59,872 nucleotides of DNA, taken from assembly GCF_002101735.1 (NCBI RefSeq), contig NZ_LQPE01000161.1:1-59872 (forward strand), given 5' to 3'. This document shows, piece after piece, positions 16,970-25,854 of this stretch; position 1 is the stretch's first letter, and each line of letters begins with the position of its first letter. Origin of the DNA: Mycobacterium kyorinense. Its GTDB lineage: Bacteria; Actinomycetota; Actinomycetes; Mycobacteriales; Mycobacteriaceae. The position numbers and the translations under genes were made by a program. The notes under the pieces are model-generated. The model was not told the DNA's origin and did no database searches. It saw only the letters and a program-made list of their open reading frames with translations.

Positions 16970-18523
16970 GTGGCAGCGACCAAAGCAAGCCCGGCAACCG
17001 ATGAGCCGGTGAAGCGCACCGCTACCAAGTCCCCCGCCAAAGCCGGGGCGAAGCGATCCGCGGCCAAGTCCGCCAACGGCTCCGCCCCCGCCAAACGGGC
17101 TACCAAGACAGCAACGCGAGCCGCCAAAACACCCGCCAAAACCGCCAAGGCGGCCGACACCGCGAAAAAGGGCCGCGCACCGGCGAAAAGCGCCGCCAAG
17201 TCGGCACCCGCGCGTGGACGCGCCAAGAAAGCCACGTCGGCCAAGGACGCCACCAAAGGCGCTGACGTTGTAGCCGACGCGCTCGACGACGAGGTCGATG
17301 AGCTCGACGCCGAACCCGAACTCGACGGCGAGCCCGGCGAAGACATCGAGTTGGACGCCGACCTCAGCCTCGAGGACCTCGAGGAAGACGTGGCACCCGA
17401 GAGCGACGACGACACCGACGCCGAGCCGGAGGACACCGACGAGGCGGAGGCGGAGGCCGACCCTGCCGCAGCGAGCGCCGAGGGTTCTGACGACGAGGAA
17501 ATCGCCGAGCCGACCGAAAAGGACAAAGCCTCAGGCGATTTCGTCTGGGACGAGGACGAGTCCGAGGCGTTGCGTCAGGCCCGCAAGGACGCCGAGCTCA
17601 CCGCGTCGGCAGACTCGGTGCGCGCCTACCTCAAGCAGATCGGCAAGGTGGCGCTGCTCAACGCCGAAGAAGAGGTCGAGCTGGCCAAGCGAATCGAGGC
17701 CGGCCTGTACGCCACCCAGCTGATGGCCGAGATGGCCGAGCGCGGCGAGAAGCTGCCCGCCGCTCAGCGCCGCGACATGATGTGGATCTGTCGCGACGGC
17801 GACCGCGCGAAAAACCATCTGCTGGAAGCGAATCTGCGACTGGTAGTGTCACTGGCCAAGCGTTACACCGGTCGCGGCATGGCGTTTTTGGACCTGATCC
17901 AGGAAGGCAACCTGGGTCTGATCCGCGCGGTCGAAAAGTTCGACTACACCAAGGGTTACAAGTTCTCCACCTATGCGACATGGTGGATCCGCCAGGCGAT
18001 CACCCGCGCGATGGCGGACCAGGCGCGCACCATCCGCATCCCGGTGCACATGGTCGAGGTGATCAACAAGCTCGGCCGCATCCAGCGAGAGCTGCTGCAG
18101 GACCTGGGCCGCGAGCCCACTCCGGAAGAGCTCGCCAAGGAAATGGACATCACACCGGAGAAGGTGCTGGAGATCCAGCAGTACGCCCGCGAGCCCATCT
18201 CGCTGGACCAGACGATCGGCGACGAGGGCGACAGCCAACTGGGCGACTTCATCGAGGATTCCGAAGCGGTGGTGGCCGTCGACGCGGTCTCGTTCACCCT
18301 GCTGCAAGACCAGCTGCAGTCGGTGCTGGAGACGCTCTCCGAGCGCGAGGCAGGCGTGGTGCGGCTGCGCTTCGGGCTCACCGACGGCCAGCCCCGCACC
18401 CTCGACGAGATCGGCCAGGTCTACGGCGTCACCCGTGAGCGCATCCGCCAGATCGAGTCGAAGACGATGTCGAAGCTGCGCCACCCCAGCCGTTCGCAAG
18501 TCCTGCGCGACTACCTCGACTGA
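16970..18523 (+). CDS. sigA: Principal RNA polymerase sigma factor SigA
   Basis: A 517-residue primary sigma-70 factor equivalent to Rv2703 (528 in M. tuberculosis). The first 100 residues are a lysine/alanine-rich low-complexity tail resembling mycobacterial histone-like tails. An acidic segment (to about 190) follows. Region 1.2 is SVRAYLKQIGKVALLN. Region 2 includes LRLVVSLAKRYTGRGMAFLD, DLIQEGNLGLIRAVEKFDYT and the -10 recognition helix FSTYATWWIRQAITRAM. Region 4.2 is TLDEIGQVYGVTRERIRQIE. GTG start with GACCGAAGGGG upstream. The variable N-terminal tail is the usual place of length differences among species. Confidence 0.97.
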   Translation: MAATKASPATDEPVKRTATKSPAKAGAKRSAAKSANGSAPAKRATKTATRAAKTPAKTAKAADTAKKGRAPAKSAAKSAPARGRAKKATSAKDATKGADVVADALDDEVDELDAEPELDGEPGEDIELDADLSLEDLEEDVAPESDDDTDAEPEDTDEAEAEADPAAASAEGSDDEEIAEPTEKDKASGDFVWDEDESEALRQARKDAELTASADSVRAYLKQIGKVALLNAEEEVELAKRIEAGLYATQLMAEMAERGEKLPAAQRRDMMWICRDGDRAKNHLLEANLRLVVSLAKRYTGRGMAFLDLIQEGNLGLIRAVEKFDYTKGYKFSTYATWWIRQAITRAMADQARTIRIPVHMVEVINKLGRIQRELLQDLGREPTPEELAKEMDITPEKVLEIQQYAREPISLDQTIGDEGDSQLGDFIEDSEAVVAVDAVSFTLLQDQLQSVLETLSEREAGVVRLRFGLTDGQPRTLDEIGQVYGVTRERIRQIESKTMSKLRHPSRSQVLRDYLD

Positions 18524-18557
18524 GCGGTGTTGCGGCGCAGTGCAATAGCCTGACCGC

Positions 18558-18965
18558 ATGTCATCGCGCCACGTCCTCGTCTCGTCCGGATCGCATTTCG
18601 AATCCACGGTCGGCTATTCGCGGGCCGTGCGGATCGGCCCGCATGTGGCGGTGTCGGGGACAACCGGCACCGGCGACGACATCGCCGCGCAGACCCGGGA
18701 TTGCTTGCGCCGCATAGAGATTGCCCTTGGTGAAGCCGGCGCGGCCCTGGCCGATGTCGTGCGCACCCGCATCTACGTCACCGATATTTCGCGCTGGCGC
18801 GAAGTCGGCGAAGTACATGCAGAGGTCTTCGGAGAGATCCGTCCCGCGGCCACCATGGTCGAGGTCTCGGCGCTCATTGCGCCCGACTTGCTGGTCGAGA
18901 TCGAGGCCGACGCCTACGCAGATCCCGCGGCCGGCGGGAAAACGCCGTCGGCGCCCGGCCGGTAG
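18558..18965 (+). CDS. RidA/YjgF/YER057c family protein
   Basis: A 135-residue protein equivalent to Rv2704. RidA-family trimers deaminate reactive enamine/imine intermediates of pyridoxal-phosphate enzymes. Visible family motifs are VAVSGTTGTG, ADVVRTRIYVTDISRW and FGEIRPAATMVEVSALI. Arg in GEIRPA corresponds to the catalytic arginine of active members; the usual final D/E-x-E (LVEIEADAY) is present. The 3' end overlaps the convergent DUF952 gene by 52 bases. Confidence 0.88.
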   Translation: MSSRHVLVSSGSHFESTVGYSRAVRIGPHVAVSGTTGTGDDIAAQTRDCLRRIEIALGEAGAALADVVRTRIYVTDISRWREVGEVHAEVFGEIRPAATMVEVSALIAPDLLVEIEADAYADPAAGGKTPSAPGR

Positions 18966-19279
18966 CTGGTGACGTCGATCACAGCGGCGATCGGCAGCGG
19001 GCCGTACAGATGCGGGAACAGCATCGCCTCCGGATCCGTTGCTACACCGGGTTCCCAACGCACCGGCGAAGCCAACCGGGCGGGGTCGATGTTTAGTAGC
19101 ACCAAGTCGGTGCGACCACGGTAGAGCCGGTTGGCCGGCAGGTGCACTTGTTCGGGCGTCGACAGATGGACGAAGCCGGCGTCGGCCAGTGATTCCGGGC
19201 GAAGCTCGCCGCGGGCCTGCGCCCGCGACCAGTCGTCTGTTGAACACAGGTGCAGCAGCACCGCGGGTTCGGAGTTCAC
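18914..19279 (-). CDS. DUF952 family protein
   Basis: A protein of about 121 residues equivalent to Rv2705c. The DUF952 pattern is clear: LLHLCSTDDW at the start, GFVHLSTPEQVHLPANRLY in the middle, and FPHLYGPLPIAAV near the end. The histidines in GFVHLS and FPHLYG suggest a metal or ADP-ribosyl-related active site, but the function is not established. GTG at 19279 starts the domain; upstream residues are unrelated. Confidence 0.82.
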   Translation of the reverse strand: MNSEPAVLLHLCSTDDWSRAQARGELRPESLADAGFVHLSTPEQVHLPANRLYRGRTDLVLLNIDPARLASPVRWEPGVATDPEAMLFPHLYGPLPIAAVIDVTSYRPGADGVFPPAAGSA

Positions 19280-19403
19280 CCGAACAGCCTGCCCGAGCCG
19301 GTAACTGGGTAGGCGTGAGAAACGACACACCGGGTAACCCGTGGGGAAGAAGGCCAAACGCCCCGACATTTGAGACAGTGGAGTTAGGCCAGAAGGAGTA
19401 GCC

Positions 19404-19598
19404 ATGAACGCAACGTTGACCAGTCCGGAACTCACTAGGGCTGATCGATGCGACCGGTGCGGCGCTGCCGCGCGGGTGCGTGCCAAGCTGCCCTCCGGTG
19501 CCGAACTTCTCTTCTGCCAGCATCACGCGAACGAACACGAGGCCAAGCTGATCGAATTGGCCGCCGTGCTGGAAGTCAGCGCCCCGCTGGAGCCTTAG
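19404..19598 (+). CDS. DUF7455-like small zinc-binding protein
   Basis: A 64-residue protein with a CDRCGAAAR knuckle and a second FCQHHANEHE pair, so Cys2/Cys-His zinc binding is likely. It resembles the small actinobacterial DUF7455 family found near sigma factor genes. A good ribosome site (GAAGGAG) is six bases before the ATG. It is divergent from the DUF952 gene and is followed by the YihY-family gene. Function unknown. Confidence 0.78.
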   Translation: MNATLTSPELTRADRCDRCGAAARVRAKLPSGAELLFCQHHANEHEAKLIELAAVLEVSAPLEP

Positions 19599-19661
19599 CC
19601 CACAACTCGCCCACCGCTAATCCGCGCGGCGGGTCGCCACGTCAGGAATCCTGGACTGATC

Positions 19662-20639
19662 ATGAGCAGCCAGATCCCGAAGCCTTCACGCCACCACATC
19701 TGGTGCGTCACCCGCCGGACGCTGTCGAAAAGCTGGGATGACTCCATCTTTTCCGAGTCGGCGCAGGCGGCGTTCTGGTCGGCGCTGTCCTTGCCGCCCC
19801 TGCTGCTGGGCATGCTCGGAAGCCTCGCCTACGTCGCACCGCTGTTCGGTCCGGACACCCTGCCTGCCATCGAGCACCGCCTGGTGACCATGGCGCACAG
19901 CTTCTTTTCCGACAACGTCGTCAACGAGATCATCAAGCCGACGATCAGCGACATCGACAAGGGCGCGCGCGGCGAGGTGGTGTCGCTGGGCTTCGTGATC
20001 TCGCTGTGGGCCGGCTCGTCGGCCGTTTCGGCGTTCGTCGATTCGGTGGTCGAGGCGCACGACCAAACGCCCCTGCGCCATCCGGTGCGCCAGCGGCTCT
20101 ATGCACTGGGGTTGTACGTCGCGATGCTGCTGTTTTTGATCGCCACCGCGCCGCTGATGGTGCAGGGCCCCCGCAAGGTGGAGCAGTTCGTCCCGGACAG
20201 CTGGTTGGACATCGGCTACTACCCGGCGCTGATCATCGGGCTGATGGTGGCCGTGATAATCCTGTACCGCGTGGCGCTGCCCGAGGCGCTGCCGACACAC
20301 CGGCTGGTCCTCGGGGCGATGCTGGCCACGGTCGTGTTCCTCATCGCCACACTGGGTTTGCGGTTCTACCTGCGCTGGATCAATTCCACCGGCTACACCT
20401 ACGGCGCCTTGGCAACCCCGATCGCCTTTTTGTTGTTCGCCTTCTTCGGCGGGTTCGCGATCATGCTGGGCGCCGAGCTCAACGCCGCCATCCAGGAGGA
20501 GTGGCCGGCCCCGGCCACTCATGCCCACAGGCTGCGGCGCTGGCTGAAGTCACGTACCGGGATCGGCAACCAGGACGACACCGGCGCGAACGTCGAGTGC
20601 GCCCGCGACCTCAGAGCCGCGCGGGTCAGCTCTTCTTGA
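19662..20639 (+). CDS. YihY/virulence factor BrkB family membrane protein
   Basis: A 325-residue integral membrane protein equivalent to Rv2707, of the YihY/UPF0761 family once mislabelled RNase BN. Six membrane helices are evident (for example FWSALSLPPLLLGMLGSLAY, VVSLGFVISLWAGSSAVSAF, PIAFLLFAFFGGFAIMLGAE). The conserved GALATPIAFLLFAFFGG and AELNAAIQEEW motifs near the end are typical. Function unknown. The tail is cytoplasmic and hydrophilic. It overlaps the convergent DUF3039 gene by 14 bases. Confidence 0.88.
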   Translation: MSSQIPKPSRHHIWCVTRRTLSKSWDDSIFSESAQAAFWSALSLPPLLLGMLGSLAYVAPLFGPDTLPAIEHRLVTMAHSFFSDNVVNEIIKPTISDIDKGARGEVVSLGFVISLWAGSSAVSAFVDSVVEAHDQTPLRHPVRQRLYALGLYVAMLLFLIATAPLMVQGPRKVEQFVPDSWLDIGYYPALIIGLMVAVIILYRVALPEALPTHRLVLGAMLATVVFLIATLGLRFYLRWINSTGYTYGALATPIAFLLFAFFGGFAIMLGAELNAAIQEEWPAPATHAHRLRRWLKSRTGIGNQDDTGANVECARDLRAARVSSS

Positions 20640-20865
20640 GCTGGTCGTAGATCCGCTTGCAGTCCGGGCACACCGGCGAGCCCGGCTTGGCCGACCGGGT
20701 CACCGGGAACACTTCGCCGCACAGCGCGACGACATGCGTACCCATCACCGCGCTCTCGGCGATCTTGTCCTTCCTGACGTAGTGGAAGTATTTCGGAGTG
20801 TCGCTGCCCGTCCCGTCGTCGACGCGTTCGTCGGTATCGGTGCGCTCGATCGTCTGGGTCTGCAT
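20626..20865 (-). CDS. DUF3039 zinc-binding protein
   Basis: A 79-residue protein equivalent to Rv2708c. The DUF3039 features are FHYVRKDKIAES, a GTHVVALCGE cysteine, and CPDCKRIYDQL. The H/C...CPxC set suggests zinc binding. No function known. It is convergent with the YihY-like gene and divergent from the DUF3099 gene. Confidence 0.87.
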   Translation of the reverse strand: MQTQTIERTDTDERVDDGTGSDTPKYFHYVRKDKIAESAVMGTHVVALCGEVFPVTRSAKPGSPVCPDCKRIYDQLKKS

Positions 20866-20926
20866 GCCTCATATTGTGCCGGAAACCCGTTACGACAGAG
20901 TCGACGGAGTGTGGGACAGTAAAGAG

Positions 20927-21316
20927 ATGAAGCACAGCCACGAGCTGGGTTTCGACGACGACGGTCGGCCGGTGCTGATCACCGCGGCGGCACCCTCGTA
21001 TGAGGAGCAGCACCGCGAGCGCGTCCGCAAATACCTGACGTTGATGGCATTCCGGATCCCCGCGCTGGTGCTGGCCGCGCTCGCCTACGGCGCCTGGCAC
21101 AACGGTCTGATCTCGCTGCTGATTCTGGTTGCGTCAATTCCGTTGCCGTGGATGGCCGTGTTGATCGCCAACGACCGGCCGCCGCGCCGCGCCGACGAAC
21201 CCCGGCGGTTCGACAGCACCCGTCGCCGCACCCCGATCTTCCCCACCGCCGAGCGGCCCGCGCTGGAGCCGCGCCGTGCACCGGCGCCGCCACCGGACGC
21301 CCCGGGTTCCGGGTAA
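20927..21316 (+). CDS. DUF3099 small membrane protein
   Basis: About 129 residues, equivalent to Rv2709. A soluble start (GFDDDGRPVLITAAAPSYEE) leads to two transmembrane helices (RIPALVLAALAYGAWHNGLI and SLLILVASIPLPWMAVLIAN), then a basic proline-rich tail. This is the DUF3099 arrangement. ATG at 20927 begins the conserved part; the frame is open upstream without similarity and overlaps the divergent DUF3039 gene. Confidence 0.82.
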   Translation: MKHSHELGFDDDGRPVLITAAAPSYEEQHRERVRKYLTLMAFRIPALVLAALAYGAWHNGLISLLILVASIPLPWMAVLIANDRPPRRADEPRRFDSTRRRTPIFPTAERPALEPRRAPAPPPDAPGSG

Positions 21317-21401
21317 TCGGCGACCGGCCGGAGTTTCTCAGCACTTTCACAGGTCGCGGCCACATTTGTGCACGTCAAAGCGTGTGAGATCGGCGCGTGG
21401 T

Positions 21402-21429
21402 GGGAACTCTTGGCTCGGGTTGGTCGTTG
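21402..21429 (+). promoter_or_regulatory. ECF-type (SigE/SigH) promoter of sigB
   Basis: GGGAAC at 21402-21407 and CGTTG at 21425-21429 are separated by exactly 17 bases. This is the SigE/SigH consensus known to drive sigB in M. tuberculosis. Transcription would start near 21436, about 30 bases before the chosen sigB ATG. The longer in-frame start at 21397 would overlap the promoter, so it is rejected. Confidence 0.78.
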
Positions 21430-21465
21430 GACCACATGACAGTTCAAGCCGATCGGGAGGCCGCT

Positions 21466-22425
21466 ATGGCAAATGCCACCACAAGCCGGGTTGACAGCGA
21501 TCTGGACGCTCAAAGCCCAGCCGCGGACTTGGTGCGCGTGTATCTGAACGGCATCGGCAAGACGGCGTTGCTCAACGCCGCTGACGAAGTCGAACTCGCC
21601 AAGCGCATCGAGGCGGGGCTGTACGCCCAGCATCTGCTGGAGACCCGTAAGCGGCTCGGCGAGAACCGCAAACGTGATTTGCAGGCCGTGGTTCGCGACG
21701 GCGAGGCGGCGCGTCGCCATCTGCTGGAAGCCAACCTGCGGCTGGTGGTGTCGCTGGCCAAGCGCTACACGGGTCGCGGGATGCCGCTCTTGGACCTCAT
21801 CCAGGAAGGCAATCTCGGACTGATCCGCGCAATGGAGAAATTCGACTACACAAAGGGATTCAAGTTCTCCACGTATGCCACCTGGTGGATTCGGCAGGCC
21901 ATTACCCGCGGGATGGCCGACCAGAGCCGCACTATCCGGTTGCCGGTTCATCTCGTCGAGCAAGTGAACAAGCTGGCGCGGATCAAGCGGGAGATGCACC
22001 AGAACCTCGGCCGCGAGGCCACCGACGAGGAGCTCGCCGCCGAGTCGGGCATCCCGGTCGACAAGATCAACGACCTGCTCGAGCACAGCCGCGACCCGGT
22101 CAGCCTCGACATGCCGGTGGGCTCCGAGGAGGAGGCTCCGCTGGGCGACTTCATCGAGGACGCCGAAGCGATGTCGGCCGAGAACGCGGTGATCGCCGAG
22201 TTGCTGCACACCGACATCCGCAGCGTGCTGGCAACCCTCGACGAGCGCGAGCACCAGGTGATCCGGTTGCGCTTCGGCCTCGACGACGGGCAGCCGCGCA
22301 CGCTGGACCAGATCGGCAAGCTGTTCGGGCTGTCCCGTGAGCGAGTGCGCCAGATCGAGCGCGAGGTGATGGCCAAGCTGCGCAACGGCGAACGCGCCGA
22401 CCGGCTGCGCTCTTACGCCAGCTGA
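21466..22425 (+). CDS. sigB: Principal-like sigma factor SigB
   Basis: A 319-residue group 2 sigma-70 factor equivalent to Rv2710, used for general stress and stationary phase. It has regions 1.2 to 4.2 but lacks the long N-terminal extension of SigA. Key stretches are LVRVYLNGIGKTALLNAADE, NLRLVVSLAKRYTGRGMPLL, FSTYATWWIRQAITRGMADQ and LDQIGKLFGLSRERVRQIER. GGGAGG lies five bases before the ATG at 21466. Its ECF promoter puts it in the SigE/SigH cascade. A perfect hairpin follows the stop codon. Confidence 0.97.
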   Translation: MANATTSRVDSDLDAQSPAADLVRVYLNGIGKTALLNAADEVELAKRIEAGLYAQHLLETRKRLGENRKRDLQAVVRDGEAARRHLLEANLRLVVSLAKRYTGRGMPLLDLIQEGNLGLIRAMEKFDYTKGFKFSTYATWWIRQAITRGMADQSRTIRLPVHLVEQVNKLARIKREMHQNLGREATDEELAAESGIPVDKINDLLEHSRDPVSLDMPVGSEEEAPLGDFIEDAEAMSAENAVIAELLHTDIRSVLATLDEREHQVIRLRFGLDDGQPRTLDQIGKLFGLSRERVRQIEREVMAKLRNGERADRLRSYAS

Positions 22426-22437
22426 GGCCCAGACGGA

Positions 22438-22470
22438 GTATGCCCGCCGCGACGCGGCGGGCATACTTCT
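22438..22470 (+). terminator. Hairpin terminator after sigB
   Basis: GTATGCCCGCCGC at 22438-22450 is perfectly inverted at 22454-22466 with a three-base loop, followed by only TTCT. Thirteen paired bases with a weak U tract is the usual mycobacterial type of intrinsic terminator. It begins 13 bases after the sigB stop codon and separates sigB from ideR. Confidence 0.7.
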
Positions 22471-22562
22471 GCCGTGCGGCTCACCACTCACCGTGCGAGT
22501 GTGTTAGCGAACCATTCACGCAGCTGGCCAAGTAGACTCGAGCTGCGACGGAGGGTGGGTGA

Positions 22563-23249
22563 ATGAACGACCTGGTTGATACCACCGAGATGTATCTGCG
22601 GACGATCTACGACCTCGAGGAAGAGGGCGTGACGCCGCTGCGTGCGCGTATCGCCGAGCGGCTCGACCAGAGCGGGCCCACCGTCAGCCAGACCGTGTCC
22701 CGGATGGAGCGCGACGGGCTGGTGCACGTCGCCGGCGATCGGCACCTCGAGCTGACTGACAAGGGCCGCGCGCTGGCCATTGCCGTGATGCGCAAACACC
22801 GGCTCGCCGAGCGGCTGCTGGTGGATGTCATCGGCCTGCCGTGGGAAGACGTGCACGCCGAGGCCTGCCGCTGGGAGCACGTGATGAGCGAGGACGTCGA
22901 GCGCCGCCTGGTGCAGGTGCTCAACAACCCGACCACCTCGCCGTTCGGCAACCCGATCCCGGGGCTGCTGGACCTCGGTGTGGAAACGGGCGCCGAGGAC
23001 GCCAACCTGGTGCGGTTGACCGAGCTGCCGGCCGGCTCACCGGTCGCGGTGGTGGTGCGCCAGCTCACCGAGCACGTCCAGGGCGACATCGACCTGATCA
23101 CCCGTCTGAAGGACGCCGGCGTCGTACCCAACGCGCGGGTGACCGTCGAGACCAACCCGGCCGGCGGGGTGACCATCGTCATCCCGGGCCACGAGAACGT
23201 GAGCCTGCCGCACGAGATGGCCCACGCGGTCAAGGTGGAGAAGGTCTAG
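22563..23249 (+). CDS. ideR: Iron-dependent repressor IdeR
   Basis: A 228-residue DtxR-family regulator equivalent to Rv2711, which with Fe2+ represses siderophore genes and activates iron storage. Residues 1-70 form the winged helix (ERLDQSGPTVSQTVSRMERD). Metal ligands can be numbered directly: Met10, Cys102, Glu105 and His106 for the primary site, and His79, Glu83 and His98 for the ancillary site. All are present. The C-terminal SH3-like domain is intact. It follows sigB after a terminator, so it has its own promoter in 22471-22562, which I could not define. Confidence 0.97.
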   Translation: MNDLVDTTEMYLRTIYDLEEEGVTPLRARIAERLDQSGPTVSQTVSRMERDGLVHVAGDRHLELTDKGRALAIAVMRKHRLAERLLVDVIGLPWEDVHAEACRWEHVMSEDVERRLVQVLNNPTTSPFGNPIPGLLDLGVETGAEDANLVRLTELPAGSPVAVVVRQLTEHVQGDIDLITRLKDAGVVPNARVTVETNPAGGVTIVIPGHENVSLPHEMAHAVKVEKV

Positions 23250-24301
23250 CCTGCGCGGCCGAACGCGCGCCGCGGCGGTAGCCGCACCCCGAGCCGGCGG
23301 GCCAACCGATAGCCGGTGAGCGCGAGCTGCCGGATGTTCTCCGGCCGCAACCCCGACTGCAACGCGGTGTCCAGCATGCCCGCCATCCGGTGGCCGGGCT
23401 CGCAGCGCAGCGCGGCCTCCAGCGACACCCCGGCCAGCGGCCCGTCGCCGCGGGCGTAGGCGCTGAACGCCAGTAACACCAGCGCCTCGGTCCGCCACGG
23501 CGCAGGCAGCCGGCGCGACAGCAGCGCCCACAGCGACTCGACCGCGCCGGCGTTCTCGCCGACGGCCAGGGCGTAGAGCGTGTCGCGGACCTGCACGTCG
23601 GCCAGCGCGCAGCCCAACCGCGCCACCTCCGCATCGTCGAGCCCTCCCCCGTCGGCGACCCGCGCCGCGGCGGCCATCGCCGCCTCGATGTCGCAGCGGC
23701 CGCGCGCGACCGGATCCGCACGACACGCCACGTCGCGGGCAGCGGCGCACTGCTCGATGAGGGCGGCCAATTCGGCACTGCCGGCCTCATCGTCGGCGGC
23801 GATGACCGCTTGCAGGTCGGCACGTCGCGCGTACAGGCGTCTGCCGTCCAGCACGGCGGCCAGCGCCAGCGGCGACGCCGACGGGTCGTCGACCGGACCG
23901 CCCGCACCGCAGCCGTCGACGCAGTGCCACCGCCCGCCGGGGGCCACCCGGTCCACCACATGCGCGGCCCACAACACGACGTCGCGTTGCGACAACTCGT
24001 CGGTGAGGGTGGCGCACAGCTGCCGGTATTCCTCGTTGCAGACCGGGCAACCGGCGCCGTCGGCGTCGACCAGCACCGCGATGGCGGCCTCGGGATCGGC
24101 GGCGGCAGCGACGTCAGCGAGGTGCCCCAGCCGGTCGGGCAGCTTGTCGGACAGGTCGACGCGCATGACGGAGCCAAGCTCGCCGGCGTCGATCGACACC
24201 AACACCAGTGATTTCTCCGGGACGAAACCCAAGACGGCCGGCAGCGCGGCGATCAATGCGCCGGGGCGGTTCAGTTCAAAGTCTGCTCGATGCGTTGTCA
24301 T
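23246..24301 (-). CDS. DUF4192 family protein
   Basis: A 351-residue protein equivalent to Rv2712c. The N-terminus is LNRPGALIAALPAVLGFVPE, the signature of DUF4192, followed by SLVLVSID and, near residues 240-330, tetratricopeptide-like helical repeats. Function is unknown. The ATG at 24301 gives the length of the M. tuberculosis protein. Its stop overlaps the ideR 3' end by four bases (convergent). Confidence 0.85.
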   Translation of the reverse strand: MTTHRADFELNRPGALIAALPAVLGFVPEKSLVLVSIDAGELGSVMRVDLSDKLPDRLGHLADVAAAADPEAAIAVLVDADGAGCPVCNEEYRQLCATLTDELSQRDVVLWAAHVVDRVAPGGRWHCVDGCGAGGPVDDPSASPLALAAVLDGRRLYARRADLQAVIAADDEAGSAELAALIEQCAAARDVACRADPVARGRCDIEAAMAAAARVADGGGLDDAEVARLGCALADVQVRDTLYALAVGENAGAVESLWALLSRRLPAPWRTEALVLLAFSAYARGDGPLAGVSLEAALRCEPGHRMAGMLDTALQSGLRPENIRQLALTGYRLARRLGVRLPPRRAFGRAG

Positions 24302-24447
24302 GGGGCGAACGCTGGCAACCGGCACCGTCACGGCGTGCACGGCCGGGCCTCGCGATCGGCCGGCTGGGGATGAACTCGCGACTGTGTATCGCGCGGTCGG
24401 GGTGCGAGATTTGACGAATCAGCGTAAATGTCTATCTCATGGGTTCG

Positions 24448-25854
24448 ATGCGGGAGTACGACCTGGTCGTCATCGGTTCTGGTCCGGGCGGGCAGAAGGC
24501 GGCCATCGCCGCGGCCAAGCTGGGCAAGTCGGTCGCCGTCATCGAGCGCGGCCGGATGCTGGGCGGGGTCTGCGTCAACACCGGAACCATCCCGTCGAAA
24601 ACGTTGCGGGAGGCGGTGGTCTACCTCACCGGCATGAGCCAGCGTGAGCTGTACGGCGCGAGCTATCGGGTCAAGGACAAGATCACGCCGGCGGACCTGC
24701 TGGCCCGCACCCAGCACGTGATCGGCAAGCAGGTCGACGTGGTGCGAAACCAGTTGATGCGCAACCGAATTGACCTAATTGTGGGACACGGTCGCTTCGT
24801 CGATCCACACACCATCTTGGTGGAGGACGCCTCGCGCGGCGAGCGCGTCACCGTTTCCGGCGACTACATCGTGATCGCCACCGGCACCAAGCCGGTGCGG
24901 CCCGGCGGGGTCGAATTCGACGAGGAACGCGTGCTGGACTCCGACGGCATCCTCGATCTCAAGTCGCTGCCGTCGTCGATGGTCGTGGTCGGCGCCGGCG
25001 TGATCGGCATCGAGTACGCGTCGATGTTCGCCGCGCTGGGCACCAAGGTGACGGTCGTGGAAAAGCGCGAGACGATGCTGGACTTCTGCGACCCGGAGAT
25101 CGTCGAGGCGCTGAAATTCCATCTGCGCGATTTGGCCGTCACGTTCCGGTTCGGCGAGGAGGTGACGGCGGTGGACGTCGGGTCGGTCGGCACCGTCACC
25201 ACGCTGGCCAGCGGCAAGCAGATCCCCGCCGAGACCGTGATGTACTCCGCCGGTCGCCAGGGCCAGACCGAGGACCTCGACCTGGAGAACGCCGGCCTCG
25301 AAACCGACCACCGCGGAAGGATTTTCGTCGACGACCAGTTCTGCACCAAAGTCGACCACATCTACGCCGTCGGCGACGTGATCGGCTTCCCCGCCCTGGC
25401 CGCCACCTCGATGGACCAGGGCCGACTGGCCGCCTATCATGCGTTCGGCGAGCCCGCCGAACGCATGACCGACCTGCAGCCGATCGGCATCTACTCGATT
25501 CCGGAGGTCTCCTACGTGGGCGCCACCGAGGTCGAGCTGACCAAGGACGCGATTCCCTACGAGGTCGGGGTGGCCCGCTACCGGGAACTGGCCCGCGGCC
25601 AGATCGCCGGCGACTCCTACGGCATGCTCAAGCTGCTGGCGTCAACCGAGGACCGCAGGCTGCTCGGGGTGCACATCTTCGGCACCAGCGCCACCGAGAT
25701 GGTGCACATCGGGCAGGCGGTGATGGGCTGCGGCGGCACGGTCGACTACCTGGTCGACGCGGTGTTCAACTATCCGACGTTCTCCGAGGCCTACAAGGTG
25801 GCGGCGCTGGACGTCACCAACAAGATGCGGGCGCTCAACCAGTTCCGCCGCTAG
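24448..25854 (+). CDS. sthA: Soluble pyridine nucleotide transhydrogenase SthA
   Basis: A 468-residue FAD enzyme equivalent to Rv2713, which passes hydride between NADPH and NAD+ without proton pumping. The FAD motif is VVIGSGPGGQKAAIAAAKLG. The disulfide-region motif GGVCVNTGTIPSKT keeps one cysteine only; the second redox cysteine of lipoamide dehydrogenases is replaced, as is normal for SthA. The NAD(P) motif is VVGAGVIGIEYASMFAALG. The dimerisation domain runs from about 340. An in-frame ATG three codons earlier is possible; neither start has a strong ribosome site. Confidence 0.94.
   Translation: MREYDLVVIGSGPGGQKAAIAAAKLGKSVAVIERGRMLGGVCVNTGTIPSKTLREAVVYLTGMSQRELYGASYRVKDKITPADLLARTQHVIGKQVDVVRNQLMRNRIDLIVGHGRFVDPHTILVEDASRGERVTVSGDYIVIATGTKPVRPGGVEFDEERVLDSDGILDLKSLPSSMVVVGAGVIGIEYASMFAALGTKVTVVEKRETMLDFCDPEIVEALKFHLRDLAVTFRFGEEVTAVDVGSVGTVTTLASGKQIPAETVMYSAGRQGQTEDLDLENAGLETDHRGRIFVDDQFCTKVDHIYAVGDVIGFPALAATSMDQGRLAAYHAFGEPAERMTDLQPIGIYSIPEVSYVGATEVELTKDAIPYEVGVARYRELARGQIAGDSYGMLKLLASTEDRRLLGVHIFGTSATEMVHIGQAVMGCGGTVDYLVDAVFNYPTFSEAYKVAALDVTNKMRALNQFRR

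Noticed and set aside
17000..17260. Low-complexity lysine/alanine repeat in sigA as a foreign insertion
   Set aside because: Such a tail is normal for mycobacterial SigA and varies in length between species.
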